From Dipteronia dyeriana (lineage: Eukaryota > Streptophyta > Magnoliopsida > Sapindales > Sapindaceae): a stretch of DNA of 64,000 bases. This document shows, one piece after another, positions 33,340 to 44,994 of this stretch. The translations under genes were made by a program, and so were the position numbers. The notes beneath the pieces are model-generated. The model was not told where the DNA came from, ran no database searches, and was given only the letters and a program-made list of their open reading frames with translations. The stretch is from the NCBI GenBank assembly GCA_032871835.1, contig CM065299.1, positions 95,804,652 to 95,868,651 on the forward strand, read 5' to 3'. The first letter of the stretch is position 1. Each line of letters starts with the position of its first letter.

Positions 33340-33959
33340 AAATTTATAGGCTAATTGTCAAAAATCTCCCTCAGACTATACCCAAATTTACATATTTCCT
33401 CATGAAATTTTTTTATACACTAAACCCCTGAATTATCAGAAATTGGTAAAAGTTGACGAAAACCTAACGCTATATACTATTTTGTCATGGTAAATTGCAC
33501 TAAGCACCCTTATTATATACATAATTGTATCAAATCGAAAAACATAATAATATACCATAAATACCCCTCTTACAAAAAATTTAAAAATCACATTTTAAAA
33601 ATAAAAATTTAAAATTTAAAATTGAAAGATTGGTTAAATACTAACAAAATTCTGAAGTTTTTGATAAAGAAAATTAAATAAATAGAGCACTAAAAAAATT
33701 AAATCGATTTAACAATTATTTAAATTATCTTTTTTATTTATTTAAATATCTCCAAATATAAAACTCAGATGAATATATAAATTATTTAATCTGAGTTATC
33801 ATTTAAACTATCTTTTTTTTTATTTAAATATCCCTAAATTTCAATTGTTCATTTATAATAACATGAGTATTTAAATAAAAAAAGATAATTCCCTATAAAT
33901 AATTTAAATATCCATTGTTATAAAAGTTTAGGGGTTTAATGGTGAAGAAAATATATAGA

Positions 33960-34973
33960 AGGTGTAAGGTGTAAGGTGTAAGGATATTTAGGGATATTTA
34001 AATAAAAAAGATAATTTAAATGATAATGGCTATAAAAAATATAGGGTATTTAAAGTATTATTATTATCATTATTATTATTTTATTAGTATTATATTATTA
34101 TTTTAATTTTTTATTATTATCAAAATTATTATTATTATTTTATTTTTTATTTTTGTTGTTGACATTATCAATACCCTTTTTATTGTAATTGAACAAGTGA
34201 TATTTATGGATATTTAAATAAATTAAATAATTTAAATGATAATAGCGAAAAAAATAGGGTATTTAAATTATTATTATCATTATCATTATTGTTGTTGTTG
34301 TTGTTGTTGTTGTTATTATTATTATTATTTTATTTTTTATTTTTATTTTTTACATTATTAATAACCTTGTTATTGTAAACGAACAAGTAATATTTAGAGA
34401 TATTTAAATAAAAAAGATAGTTTAAATGATAATTCACATTAAATAATTTATATATTCATTTGGGTTTTATATTTAGGGATATTTAAATAAATAAAAAAGA
34501 TAATTTAAATAATAATGAATAAAAGAATTATAGGGTATTTAAAGTATTATTATTATTATTATTATTGTTATTTTATTATTTTACTAGTATTATTATATTA
34601 TTTTTAAAAAAATATATTATTATTTCACTGTTTATTTTTGTTTTTGACATTATCAGTACTTGATATTGTAATTGAACAAGTGATATTTAGGGATATTTAA
34701 ATAAAAATGATAATGACGGAAAAAAAAGTATAGAGTATTTAAATTATTACCATTATTATCATTATTATTTATTATTTGTCATTGTTATTATTATTGTTAT
34801 TATTATTATTATTATTTTTTAATTTTTAATTTTTGTTTTTTACATTTTTATTAACCTTGTTATTGTAAACGACCAAGTAATATTTATAGATATTTAAATA
34901 AAAAAGATAGTTTAAATGATATTTCATATTAAATAATTTATATATTCATCTGGGTTTTATATATAGAGATATT

Positions 34974-34980
<7 letters not shown>
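33960..34980. repeat. Internal tandem repeat of the MULE-like element
   Basis: About four or five diverged units of 200-290 bp. Each starts AAGTGATATTTAGGGATATT, continues through GATAATTTAAATGATAAT and TAGGGTATTTAAA, then an (ATT)n-rich block, and ends near TTATTGTAA-TGAACAAGT. (ATT)n and (GTT)n lengths vary between units. Confidence 0.75.

Positions 34981-35013
<33 letters not shown>
34974..35013. repeat. (AT)n microsatellite
   Basis: About 40 bp of pure AT/TA inside the MULE-like element. Confidence 0.9.
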
Positions 35014-35402
35014 ATAATTTAATTTTTTTAAATCAATTTAATTTTTTCATTTCTCTATTTATTTAATTTTCTTTATCAAAAAGTTCATAATTTTATTATT
35101 ATTTAACTAATCTTTCAATTTTAAAATTTAAATATTTATTTTTAAAATATAATTTTTAAAAATTTGGTTAGAGGGATATTTATGTCATATTATTATATAT
35201 TTTTTCCGATTTGATTATGTATATAATAAGGGTGCTTTGCACTTTCCCATGACAGAACAGTGGATGACGTTAGGTTTCCATCCACTTTTATCAATTTCTA
35301 ATAGTTTAGGGGGTTTATAGTTGCTAAAAAAAATAATTCATGAGAGCAACATGTGAATTCAGGTATAGTCTTGGGGATATGTGACAATTAACCAAATTTA
35401 TA

Positions 35403-36117
35403 AGACTGAACCTGCAACATATTCGAATAAGATATTAAATGCATGTGCCTAAATTCTGTCATCTCTAACTCTCTAAGAATCAATATAGAAAAGCTCTAGA
35501 GCTTAAGAAGCCATCAATGGCTTTTCACAGTCTTGTTTCTTCATTAGTTGTTCTCTTAGAACTGTCTTCGAACACCTCTATACTCTTAACAAACACCTTG
35601 AAGCTCTGTTTCTTTGTTATCGAGTTAGAGCCCTTCCCTAAAATTGATATCTTTGATAAAATACGAAACTTTCATGAGGAAATATGTTGAGCCTAGTCTG
35701 CATGAGGCAACCTATTGATGGTAAACTGCCTTCGAATTTTACTTTGCTTATGTCATTGTTTGTATAAATTGTGGACATTGTTTTAAATGTAATTCTTTTT
35801 CTTTGGTATTTTGTTATACATTAATAATTGAACTACAAAGAATGATAGATATATATTATTCGGTGACCCTCGTTCGACAAAAGATGTCCAGGTCGACCGA
35901 AGACCAATGATATAGACAATGCATTAATTTCATAAAATTTATTTAGTTTTACCGATGTATTGGTTTCATTTACCTGAAACTAGTTATATGAGAGAGAGAT
36001 CTTTACTTTTATGTTTACATTTTTTTTTTAAAATTTAAAATCTTTGATTTTTGTTTACCATTGGATTTCAATCCAATAACTTGAAACTAACCTATCAAGG
36101 TTACAACTATACAATTC
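35403..36117. other. Spacer
   Basis: A 58-codon frame at 35516-35692 (+) starts MAFHSLVSSLVVLLEL and is not assignable. 35822-35842 (TTAATAATTGAACTACAAAG) recurs at 45116-45136 left of the small MULE relative. Confidence 0.35.
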
Positions 36118-36584
36118 CTGTATAAGAAAATGGTGAGGAATGTCACCTTTTTTTTTACCCCTTAAAGTGATGTCACCGTTATAATAAGTTAAGTTTAAAA
36201 GGCACCTATTATGGTGAGCTACCGAAATTGCCCTTAAATAATCAATATTTTATTCTTTAAAGGCTGTCGTCCAAAAAAGTTGTCTGAAAATCAATCACCT
36301 ACTCCATTTTTTCTTCAGAAAACGAGCTTCATTCCAGATATTGCACAAGAAGGTAAATTAATATTTCTGATCTTCATTTCTATTTTTTATTGTATTTCTG
36401 TGTGGTATAATAGTGTATGAACATTTATGAACATGTTGTCTCATTTTTTTTATGTTGATGTGCTGAAGTTGTAAACTTTTTACAAATAATGAATGAACAT
36501 GTATGCATATTTTTTTGTATATATATTTGGCCGAGTTGAGTTGTAGTGGTGCAAACAAGTTTTTAATCTTTGGCATAAAAGCTG

Positions 36585-37062
36585 GAAAGGTTTTAAAAAA
36601 AGCTCGAAACATTTGTAAAAAAACTCGAAAATTTGAAAAAAGCTCGAAACATTTGAAAAAAAGCTTGATCAAATTCTAAAAAAGCTCGATCCAAAAAATA
36701 GATGTTGGATAAGTAAAAAGAAAAGTTCGATCCCTCGAAAAAGGCTCGATTCATCAGAAAAAAAACTCGATCAAAAAAAAAAAACTCGATCCTTGACAAA
36801 AAAAGCTCGATCCGTAAAATTAAAATGTCGAGCAATATTTGAAAAAAGCTCGAGTCATATAAAAAAGCTCGAGTCATATAAAAAAGCTCGAGTCATATAA
36901 AAAAAAGCTCGAGTCATATATAAAAAAGCTCGATTATGTAGAAAAAGAGCTCAGTCTTGAACAAAAAAATCTCGATCCCGTTAGAAAAAGTTCGATCATG
37001 TACAAAAATGGCTCGATCATGTACAAAAAAAGCTCGATCAATTTTAAAAAAAGCTTCATATC
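36585..37062. repeat. Left subterminal GCTCGA array
   Basis: About 22 irregular copies of an A-run followed by AGCTCGA(A/T/G), spaced 15-30 bp, for example AAAAAAGCTCGATCC and AAAAAGCTCGAGTCATAT (four near-identical in a row at 36844-36932). It ends about 100 bp before the transposase ATG. Confidence 0.92.
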
Positions 37063-37160
37063 TTACACTTTTGATTTTTGTTTAATCTTTTGTAATTGTA
37101 AATTTAATATGAAATATTTTTTTCTTATTAATGGTTTTTTATGTTGGTTTTAACAGGATA

Positions 37161-39936
37161 ATGGATAGGGTGAGAATAGTCATATCTTACAACGGCCGAT
37201 GGGAGCAATTACCAGATGGAAATCAGAGGTATTTAGGTTCCAATAACCAAGGTTTGTATGTGTCAAAGAATTTGAGTTACAACGAACTGGTGTCGATAGT
37301 GCAAACCATTGTGAAGTTTGATGAGAACAAATACAGTGTTGAGCTACAGTCTCTATCAATTGTTCATGGGACTACATGCCGTACATTTATAAGAAACAAT
37401 GATGATGTTCAGTTTATGCTAGGGGAAGATAGGGTGATCCCTCAAGTATGTGTTAGTCTAATCGAGAGGCCATCAGGAGGTGTCATTAGTGAAGATATCC
37501 TTCATCCTGATAACACCAAACAATTTCGATCGTCAGGCGGAAGCAACCAGTTGTTCATAGAAAGAAGTGGGATTGATGGTCGGGAAAACATATGTGTTGT
37601 CCCACCGGAAGTAGCCGCCCATGATAATAGACCTGGACCTCAATTCGACGATGTATTTGGTTGTCATATTGAGATGAATGGTAGACAGTACAACCACCAA
37701 TACAATGAGATCTACAATGACATCAACAATGAGGAGAATACATCACTGAATGTTGGGGTGAATCATGAGGTGGATAATAAGGGCAATTTCAATTTTGTAG
37801 AAAATGTAGAGGACAATCAGGATGATGCAGAACCTTTCGAAACAGAAAGACGTGTAAGACATGTACAAAGATTTAGTTCCAGTGCACCAGATATAGCTGG
37901 GACTTCCGAGGGGAGGGCTAATGTAACTCCAGATGATTCTGATAATGCCACAACATGGGTTATTCCAGGAGCAGAATCATACTCGTTTGGTATTGGTGGA
38001 AGCAGGAACTTGGTTGAAGATGAACCTACAAGCATGATATATAAAGGCCAATTTTTTCCAACGAAAAAGGATTTGAAGAGACTATTATGCCATTTTGCAA
38101 TACAGCAGAACTTCGAGTGGAATGTGAAAAGGTCCAATAAGACAACATAACATCTAGTTTGTTTGATGGGAAACTGTACGTGGAAGTTAAGAGCGGTGAG
38201 GAGAGATGAAGGCACATACTTTTAAGTAAGAAGTTTTGTCAACGAACACACTTGTCAGTTAGAGGAAACTCACCATCGGCACCGACAAGCTAGTGCAATC
38301 ATAATTGGAGAAGTTATTGCACCTAGACTTCAACAACAAGATGGTCGACTAATGTGTCCGAAGGACATAATCGCCGACATGAAATCAATGTATGGAATCC
38401 AAATCATGTACATTAAGGCACACGCCGCCCTCGATTATGCGTTGTCACTGACATATGGAACGCATGAGGAAACCTTCTAACTGCTTCCATCATTTGGTTA
38501 CGTTTTGGAACAACAAAATCCCGGCACAATCACTGACTTACATTGCCACGAAGATGGTAAATTTTTGTACTTCTTCATGTCGATTGGTGCCTCACTTAGA
38601 GGATTCCGGATGTGTATGCGTCCAGTCATTGCCGTTGATGGTACCCATTTGAAGGGACGATTCTGGGGTACAATGTTTGTTGCAACAGTATAAGATGGGA
38701 ACGAACAGGTGTATCCAATTGCTTTTGGGTACGGCGATTCAGAAAACAACCTTTCATGGGAATGGTTTTTGGATTTCTTGAAGGGTGCCCTAGGTCACAT
38801 TGATGAGCTAGTTTTCATTTCCGATAGGCATGCAAGCATTGAAGCAGGGATTTCTAAAGTGTTCTCTTATGCCACACATACCATATGTTGCTGGCACTTT
38901 GCTGAAAATATCAAAAAGCGATTTCATAGGAAGGATGTTGCCGCAATAATGGACAAAGCAGCCCACGCATACACCAAGTTTGAATATAACCAGCATATGG
39001 AAGAGTTAAGAAAGTTGCACCAGAATGCATATGATTATGTAATTAATACCGGTCCACACAAGTGGTCCCGTGTACACTGCCCGGAAAGAAGGTACAGGGT
39101 GATGACGACTAATGCTGCAGAATGCATAAACTCATGCCTAAAATTTGCATGCCAACTGCCTATGTTAACTCTGGCTGAGTTCATTAGGAATATGCTGCAA
39201 CAGTGGTTTCATGATCTCTATAGAGCTGCACAAACCATGCGTCATCAGTTGACCGATGCAGCACATCTTGTGCTCTTAAAACGTGTGGAGAAGTGTGGTT
39301 ATTTGACCGTAAATCCAGTCGACTGGAACATTTTCTCGGTCAAGCGGTCTAGAAAACAGTGGACTGTTGACTTAGCCCGGAAGACTTGTACTTGCAACAA
39401 ATTTCAAATTAATCATTTTCCATGTTCTCACGCCCTTGAGGTGGCACGGTGCATTACTGAAACTTGGACTTCACAACTTTGTGTTTGTACTGATCATTTT
39501 CTCGGTGAACCTGATCGTTTTCAATGTTTTTTACAGGGAGCGAAACTTGGACTTCACAACTTTGTGTGCGGACTAATACAAGAGACAGACACTTATTAAC
39601 GCGTACTCGGTTCCTATTATGTCGGTGGGCCATCCTTCCACTTGGGTTGTGCCATCTGACATTGCTCAGAGGGTGATTTTGAATCCAAACTCCAGGGGAC
39701 AAGCAGGATGCCCGAGGGCGGGTCGCCATGTCTCGTCTTCAGAGAGAACAACTACACAATCTTGTAGAAGATGTGGACAACCAAGGCATAATTCCAGGAG
39801 ATGTCCTAATCCACCTATGATTAATGAAGGTACAAAAAGAGGTGTTCCCGATGAATACCGCCGTAAGTGTAGCATCTGCCATTCAATTGGACACAACAAA
39901 CAAACGTGCCCTAACATTGACTCTAATAGGGAATGA
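37161..39936 (+). pseudogene. MULE transposase (mudrA type), five in-frame TAA codons
   Basis: Two exons, 37161-39448 and 39537-39936, joined across an 88-nt GT-AG intron that restores frame. Order: PB1-like N-terminus (MDRVRIVISYNGRWEQLPDG), MuDR DNA-binding region (LKRLLCHFAIQQNFEW), DDE core with D (AVDGTHL, codon 38637), D (SDRHAS, 38823) and E (NAAECIN, 39120), SWIM zinc finger C-x-C...CSH (39387-39431), and two CCHC zinc knuckles at the C-terminus (CRRCGQPRHNSRRC and CSICHSIGHNKQTC). Stops at 38148, 38223, 38478, 38691 and 39574 are all TAA and no frameshift is present. A further in-frame ATG lies at 37131 behind a possible acceptor (TTTTAACAG). Normally excises and reinserts the element; here it cannot make full-length protein without suppression. 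Confidence 0.93.
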
Positions 39937-40086
39937 ATGACAAAGTTTTGATCACATTGAAAACTTTTGGAAGTGTATCAGATTGTAATAATTTGGAATT
40001 GCAATAATTACTTATTAATGAACGAATTAATATTCATGAATTAATTACATGCCTGTGTACATATAAAATGGTAATATACAAAAAAA
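39937..40086. other. Gap between the convergent MULE genes
   Basis: The two stop codons lie 150 bp apart tail to tail. The gap must hold both 3' UTR ends; no other signal is evident. Confidence 0.6.
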
Positions 40087-40913
40087 TCACTTGGCGGGCC
40101 TGGAGTTAGAAAAAATCTCCACAGCCATTTTTTTCCCGAATGATCCCCATATCGTCCTCTGACCAATCAAAAGGTCTTCGACCCGCCAGTATGTACTCGA
40201 TAAGTCTCAAAGTATGGGGACCACAGTTACCTCTGCAATTCGGCACATAAAACACCATTAGAAATCGTTCATAAAGAATATCTAAAGACGTGTATGAAAT
40301 AAAATGTCTTACGATTTCTTTTGTTGGGGGACTGTAGAAGTATACACCAGGCTGACGGAGAAGGACTTATTTTCCAGAGGGAACGCCCGACGACCAGCTC
40401 ATCGTGTTGTGTGGAACCCCGCGTCACTTAACATGGAGGGTAAAAACCACCGTAATGGCCGGACTTGCTGGTGCCTGATCTGATAAGGGACTTCCTGTCT
40501 CTAGGGGTCATAAATGTCAATCTTCTTGCAACAAATGTTGACGCTCATCACGAGGCATCATCCTCTCCCACATGTATAACATAAGTGGCTGTATAAGCAT
40601 TGACAATATCATATTAATAATACAGAAGCAGAAAATCCGATTTGATTCCCAAATTTTATACCTACTTCCATAAAATTGTGTATCCAACACGTTGATCCCC
40701 TGGTTGTACACATTGTGGACTCCTCGCTGACGCTTGCGAAGAATATTGAGGTATGCATCCATATGCTGACAAACAATTAAACCATCGTAATTGTTAATAA
40801 TTCAACAATACTTACACAAACGTTAATATGAAATTTAATAAGTACGTACCGTGTCCTCCAATTCCATAAAGTTGGATTACATACGCACGAACCATCATGC
40901 GGTAAATGGTGCC

Positions 40914-41746
40914 AGTACGTCCACATCACGTCTGTTTAATGATTGAATTACCTTAGCTATACATAAATTAGAATAAACAAGAAATGTACATCCATTTGTA
41001 TTATAAAAAGTTGGACTCACTGTTCCCCGTTGATGTTCCTCTTGAAGGCCTTGTATGTCTTAAGGTGGTCAGCGTCCATTAGTCCGTAGGGGCCAAAAAT
41101 GTGTTCCACAGACTCGAGCCGTGTCATTAACCTCTTTGGACGACATGGATCTGTGTAAGGGCTCACCAACTGCCATCTGCGCTTACCTAAACACTTTAAT
41201 GTATTGGTTGGGGGAAGGGACCGCTTCGGCGGCACAGACGTGTTGGGAGGGAGAGGGGACCGCTCCTACTGCACGGATGTGCTGGGTGGGGGAGAGGACC
41301 GCTCTGACGGCATGGACTTACTGGGTGGGGGGGAGTACGTCCACATCACGTCTGTTTAATGATTGAATTACCTTAGCTATACATAAATTAGAATAAACAA
41401 GAAATGTACATCCATTTGTATTATAAAAAGTTGGACTCACTATTCCCCGTTGATGTTCCTCTTGAAGGCCTTGTATGTCGTAAGGTGGTCAGCGTCCATT
41501 AGTCCGTAGGGGCCAAAAATGTGTTCCACAGACTCGAGCCGTGTCATTAACCTCTTTGGACGACATGGATCTGTGTAAGGGCTCACCAACTGCCATCTGC
41601 GCTTACCTAAACACTTTAATGTATTGGTTGGGGGAAGGGACCGCTTCGGCGGCACAGACGTGTTGGGAGGGAGAGGGGACCGCTCCTACTGCACGGATGT
41701 GCTGGGTGGGGGAGAGGACCGCTCTGACGGCATGGACTTACTGGGT

Positions 41747-41753
<7 letters not shown>
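40914..41753. repeat. 420-bp tandem duplication, about 99.5% identical
   Basis: 40914-41333 and 41334-41753 differ at only two positions by eye (G/A in CACTGTTCCCC, and T/G in TATGTCTTAAGG). It duplicates an exon end (KRNINGE) with its splice donor plus part of the adjoining intron. The second copy runs directly into a poly-G tract. Confidence 0.95.

Positions 41754-41776
<23 letters not shown>
41747..41776. repeat. Poly-G tract, about 30 bp
   Basis: Almost pure G on the plus strand at the end of the second 420-bp copy; poly-C on the coding strand of the Ulp1-like gene (proline codons). Confidence 0.85.
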
Positions 41777-41777
<1 letters not shown>

Positions 41778-41789
41778 GGGGACCTCTTC

Positions 41790-41975
41790 GACGGCACAGA
41801 CATGTTGGGTGGGGGAGGGGACCGCTCCGATGCCACATACGTGCTGGGTGGGGAAGGGGACCGTTGTGGCTGAATCGATGTGCTAGGAGGTGGGGGGATC
41901 GATGTGCTGCTAGGTAGGGGATCGATGTGCTGCGAGGTGGGGGAATCGATGTGTTGGGAGGTGAGAGGTCCTGAC
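41790..41975. repeat. Short tandem repeats encoding P/S-rich segments
   Basis: Units such as GTGCTGGGTGGGGGAGGGGA-type (about 42 bp) and ATCGATGTGCTG-GAGGTGGG (about 27 bp, three to four copies at 41873-41960). Read on the minus strand they give PPPSTS- and HID-containing repeats. Confidence 0.7.
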
Positions 41976-42033
41976 TACGTCGAGCTGTCATGTCTATAGG
42001 CGAGTCCTGACTACTTCGAGCTGTCATGTTTGT

Positions 42034-42067
42034 CCCCCTCCCCCCCCCCCCCCCCCCCCCCCCCCCC
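42034..42067. repeat. Poly-C tract, about 34 bp
   Basis: Almost pure C on the plus strand, about 260 bp from the poly-G tract and complementary to it; poly-G (glycine codons) on the coding strand. Confidence 0.85.
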
Positions 42068-42466
42068 GTAAACCTATCAATCAACCCTTCGGGACTAAAT
42101 AATAGATCAGGAGGTGGGGGCCATCCCGGTGTGTACACATGGTCGAACCTTGAAGCCCCCCGATCATATCCAGTAACAATCGGTGTTGCTGCTGACGATC
42201 CTCATCACTCTTCCTGATCATATCCAACAACTCCAAGTGTTGACGTTGTTGATCCTCGTCACTCTTCTGGGGGGCTTCACGCACAACGTTCAACATATCT
42301 GCCCACGGAGACTGAAATCATGTCTACATTGTTAGTAAAAAACTATCAGCACGTGTTAATAAAAAACACTAAACTTTGTTTTCAACTTACCTCTCCATCA
42401 CGTCCAACGCCCCCACGGGAATCCCCTACAGATGTACCATGTCCGGGGGTGGAAAACCGAACCCGC

Positions 42467-42498
42467 CTATGCCTATGCCTATGCCTATGCCTATGCCT
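42467..42498. repeat. (CCTATG)n hexanucleotide repeat
   Basis: Five to six units. On the minus strand it encodes alternating Arg-His in the Ulp1-like gene (RERHRHRHRHRHRR). Confidence 0.9.
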
Positions 42499-43827
42499 TT
42501 CTCGTTGAGGGTCTGTCTCATATCCCTCACTGTCACTGGGCCTCAAACCCCCAGCAGCGGGCTCAGATCCCTCACTGTCAATGGTTCTGTCTGTACCACT
42601 GATCCCGTCTAAGGTGGTCTGATCAAGGACCTCAGGCGGCATATCATCCATGTCATCTTCTACATACAGGTTCCCCCCCTCGTCTAGCCAGGCATAGTAC
42701 GGTGCCTGTCTCTCAGCTGGTGTTGGCACCAGTTCCTTGATCGCAAACATCTGAAATATTAGTTAGAACAATGTCATTGTACAAATACTAACTAATAAAA
42801 ACATTAACAAAATAAATACATACCCTGGCTTTGAAAATCTTTGCTAGCTTATTCCCTCTCTGTTGTTTGGTCAACTCCCACTTCAAAACACGGGGAGTCA
42901 GATCAGTAACCCTCCGGGCACCGACCGCTTTGGCCAACTCAGGGATCACCTCCAAACCAAATATCTGCATCAAAGATAAGTACGATAAGTATTCATACAA
43001 TTTTGGGCACCAACAATAAAGTACAATTTGTAGGTCGAACTTCTTACCAATAGGGAATGAGATAGACCGTATATGTTGTAGGTTTCCACCATGTGTACGT
43101 CAGCGCCTTTTTCCTGCTGGTGTCGCTCGAACCCATCTCTTCGCCCGTCAAGCGCATGCTTGAATGAGTAAATAAAATGTTTGTACACGTCGGGAACGTA
43201 TCGAGCTCCTCAACCGGTCTAAACTGCCAAACTAGAATCTTGAATCTCTCATCCACCCCCATCAGTATCCAGTTCAGCATATATAAAAGGCAGAGCTTGA
43301 TAGAATCGTACGCCTTTCCGAACTCTACGCTGGTGACACCCCTAATCTGCTCCAGCGACACCTCCTCGGCTCCAGGAAAGTACCGCTCATGTATGACATT
43401 CTCCACTGCTGCATACATAGTGGTTTCTGGTACAACTCCAAACCGCAGTTCGGTGATCAGACAAAATTTCACCTTCGAAAACCTCACCGACTGGTTTCCT
43501 AACATGAAGTGCATCTCATCTGTTGGGCCGTTTTGATGGAGCTCCCTCAAAAGTAACCGATGGATAATACCACTGGAAAACTTCATCTCCCAATGCATCG
43601 TTAGGAAATGCCCGAAACATAACGCCATGAACCGTCGGCGGTCTTCATCTCCAAATTCTACAGGGACACGGTTCAACGCGTCATCTATATGGGCGAGGGC
43701 ATCAAAATGGTTGTGTCGTGTCAATTTACCCTCATACCAGTATCCTTCTGGAGTTTTAGGTGAATCCCTCAACCTAATTCTCATCTGCAATGTAACAGAA
43801 ATACAACATCATTAAACAGAACAAATA

Positions 43828-44575
43828 AAAAAGCTCGATCCAATTCAAAAAAAGCTCGAACCTATTGAAAAAAACTAGAATCATTTTTAAAAAAGCTCGA
43901 ATCCTTTTTTAAAAAGCACGATTCCTTTTAAAAAAGCTCGACCCCTTTCAAAAACGCTCGATTGCTTTACAAAAAAGCTCGATTCCTTTTCAAAAAGGCT
44001 CGATTCCTTTCAAAAAAGCTCGATTGCTTTACAAAACAGCTCGATTCCTTTTCAAAAAAGCTCGATCCATTTCAAAAAAGCTCGATTCCTTTTTTAAAAG
44101 CTCGATCCCTTTCAAAAAAGCTCGATTCCTTTTCAAAAAAAACTAGATCCCTTTTCAAAAAAACTCGATCCCTTTCAAAAAAGCTCGATCCCTTTTTAAA
44201 AAGGCTCGATCCCTTTTCAAAAAGGCTCGATTCCTTTCAAATATGCTCGATCCAATTCAAAAACAGCTCGAACCTATTCAAAAAAGCTCGAAACCTATTC
44301 AAAAAAGCTCGATCATTTTCAAAATGGCTCGATCCAATTCAAAAAAAAACTCGATTCCTTTTCAAAAAAGCTCGATTATTTTTCAAAAAATCTCGATTCC
44401 TTTTCGAAAAAGCTCGATTTCTTTTCGAAAAAGCTCGATTCCTTTTCGAAAAAGCTCGATTCCTTTTCGAAAAAGCTCGATTCCTTTTCGAAAAAGCTCG
44501 ATTTACCAAAACCTAATTTTCACAAAAAAAAAAGCTCGACTAAACAAATAAGCTCGATTCTCTTGAAAAAAGTAT
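43828..44575. repeat. Right subterminal GCTCGA array
   Basis: About 35 copies of AAAAAAGCTCGAT(T/C)CCTTT with 17-22 bp periods. The right end has five identical 21-bp units (TTCCTTTTCGAAAAAGCTCG plus A, 44398-44500). Same strand orientation of the motif as the left array. Confidence 0.93.
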
Positions 44576-44994
44576 CGATAACCTAGATTTCATCTTCCTC
44601 AACTGATATTCAACCAAATTACAAACCCTAACCTAAACCACAACCATTCTCACATCTCTATTTTAACCGGTTTCTACAATTGTTATCAACAAAGTTCAAT
44701 TCAAACATGTAGTGCAAGTTAACAACAACAAAAACGAGGAAAAATAACCAATCTTACATTTGTCAATCGCAGCTCTTCCGGTCACTTCACCGTCGATTAG
44801 TTTCCCATCGATTTGACTGTTGCTTCTCTCTTATTTTGGAAACGACAACTTCCTCACTGTTTAAATCTTTCGGGGTATTTTTGTCTCAACGACACTTTTG
44901 ATGCCTTTTAAACATACATTAGTAAAGTTGTGATATTTGCACAACACACCCCTCAAATAGTGCCAATAATTTTTTGACCTCATTCCTGTATATT

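Larger units (their letters stand above)
33349..35393. mobile_element. Non-autonomous MULE-like element with long TIRs
   Basis: Perfect 9-bp target duplication AAATTTATA (33340-33348, 35394-35402). Termini GGCTAATTGTCAAAAATC and, inverted, GGTTAATTGTCACATATC. The TIRs extend about 300 bp (CTAAGCACCCTTATTATATA on the left versus the complement of ATAATAAGGGTGCTTTGCAC near 35225). The 9-bp duplication and long TIRs point to Mutator-like elements. No coding capacity. Confidence 0.88.
40087..43784 (-). pseudogene. MULE-borne DUF1985 / Ulp1 (C48) protease-like gene, decayed
   Basis: Minus strand. Exon from 43784 carries DUF1985 (FLTMHWEMKFSSGIIHRLLL, MLGNQSVRFSKVKFCLITEL, KLCLLYMLNWILMGVDERFK) and, after a frameshift near 43190, KHFIYSFKHALDGRR. 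Following exons are 42824-42964 (EVIPELAKAVGARRVTDLT), 42391-42750 (acidic, then an RH repeat) and 42311 down to about 41021 (Q/R/D-rich coiled segment, then P/S-rich repeats). The Ulp1-type peptidase part is 40087-40930: LRKRQRGVHNVYNQ, and GNCGPHTLRLIEYIL with the nucleophile Cys near 40224. Lesions: stops in the 40850-40920 exon (TGA, TAA), a 1-bp insertion in the A-run near 40125, a 420-bp tandem duplication and poly-G/C expansions. The acceptor just before 43784 suggests a further 5' exon. Confidence 0.82.
36127..44985. mobile_element. Mutator-like element (MULE) with transposase and DUF1985/Ulp1 gene
   Basis: 8.86 kb. Diverged TIRs of about 120 bp: left GAAAATGGTGAGG... to AAGTTTAAAAGGCACC near 36207; right, inverted, GAATGAGGTC... 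to ATGTTTAAAAGGCATC. Flanking CTGTATAAG (36118-36126) and CTGTATATT (44986-44994) are a 7/9 match, plausible as a decayed 9-bp target duplication. Contents: subterminal GCTCGA arrays, a plus-strand mudrA-type transposase and a convergent minus-strand DUF1985/Ulp1 gene, the gene pair known from Ulp1-carrying (Kaonashi-type) plant MULEs. Both genes are broken, so it is not autonomous now. Confidence 0.82.

Noticed and set aside
41541..42138. Gly-rich and Pro-rich open frames on both strands
   Set aside because: Products of the poly-G/poly-C tracts and 420-bp duplication; not independent genes.
43962..44516. Open frame of 184 codons, Lys/Phe/Ser-rich repeats
   Set aside because: It is the GCTCGA array read through; it stays open because many units are 18 or 21 bp. 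The noncoding subterminal repeat explains it.
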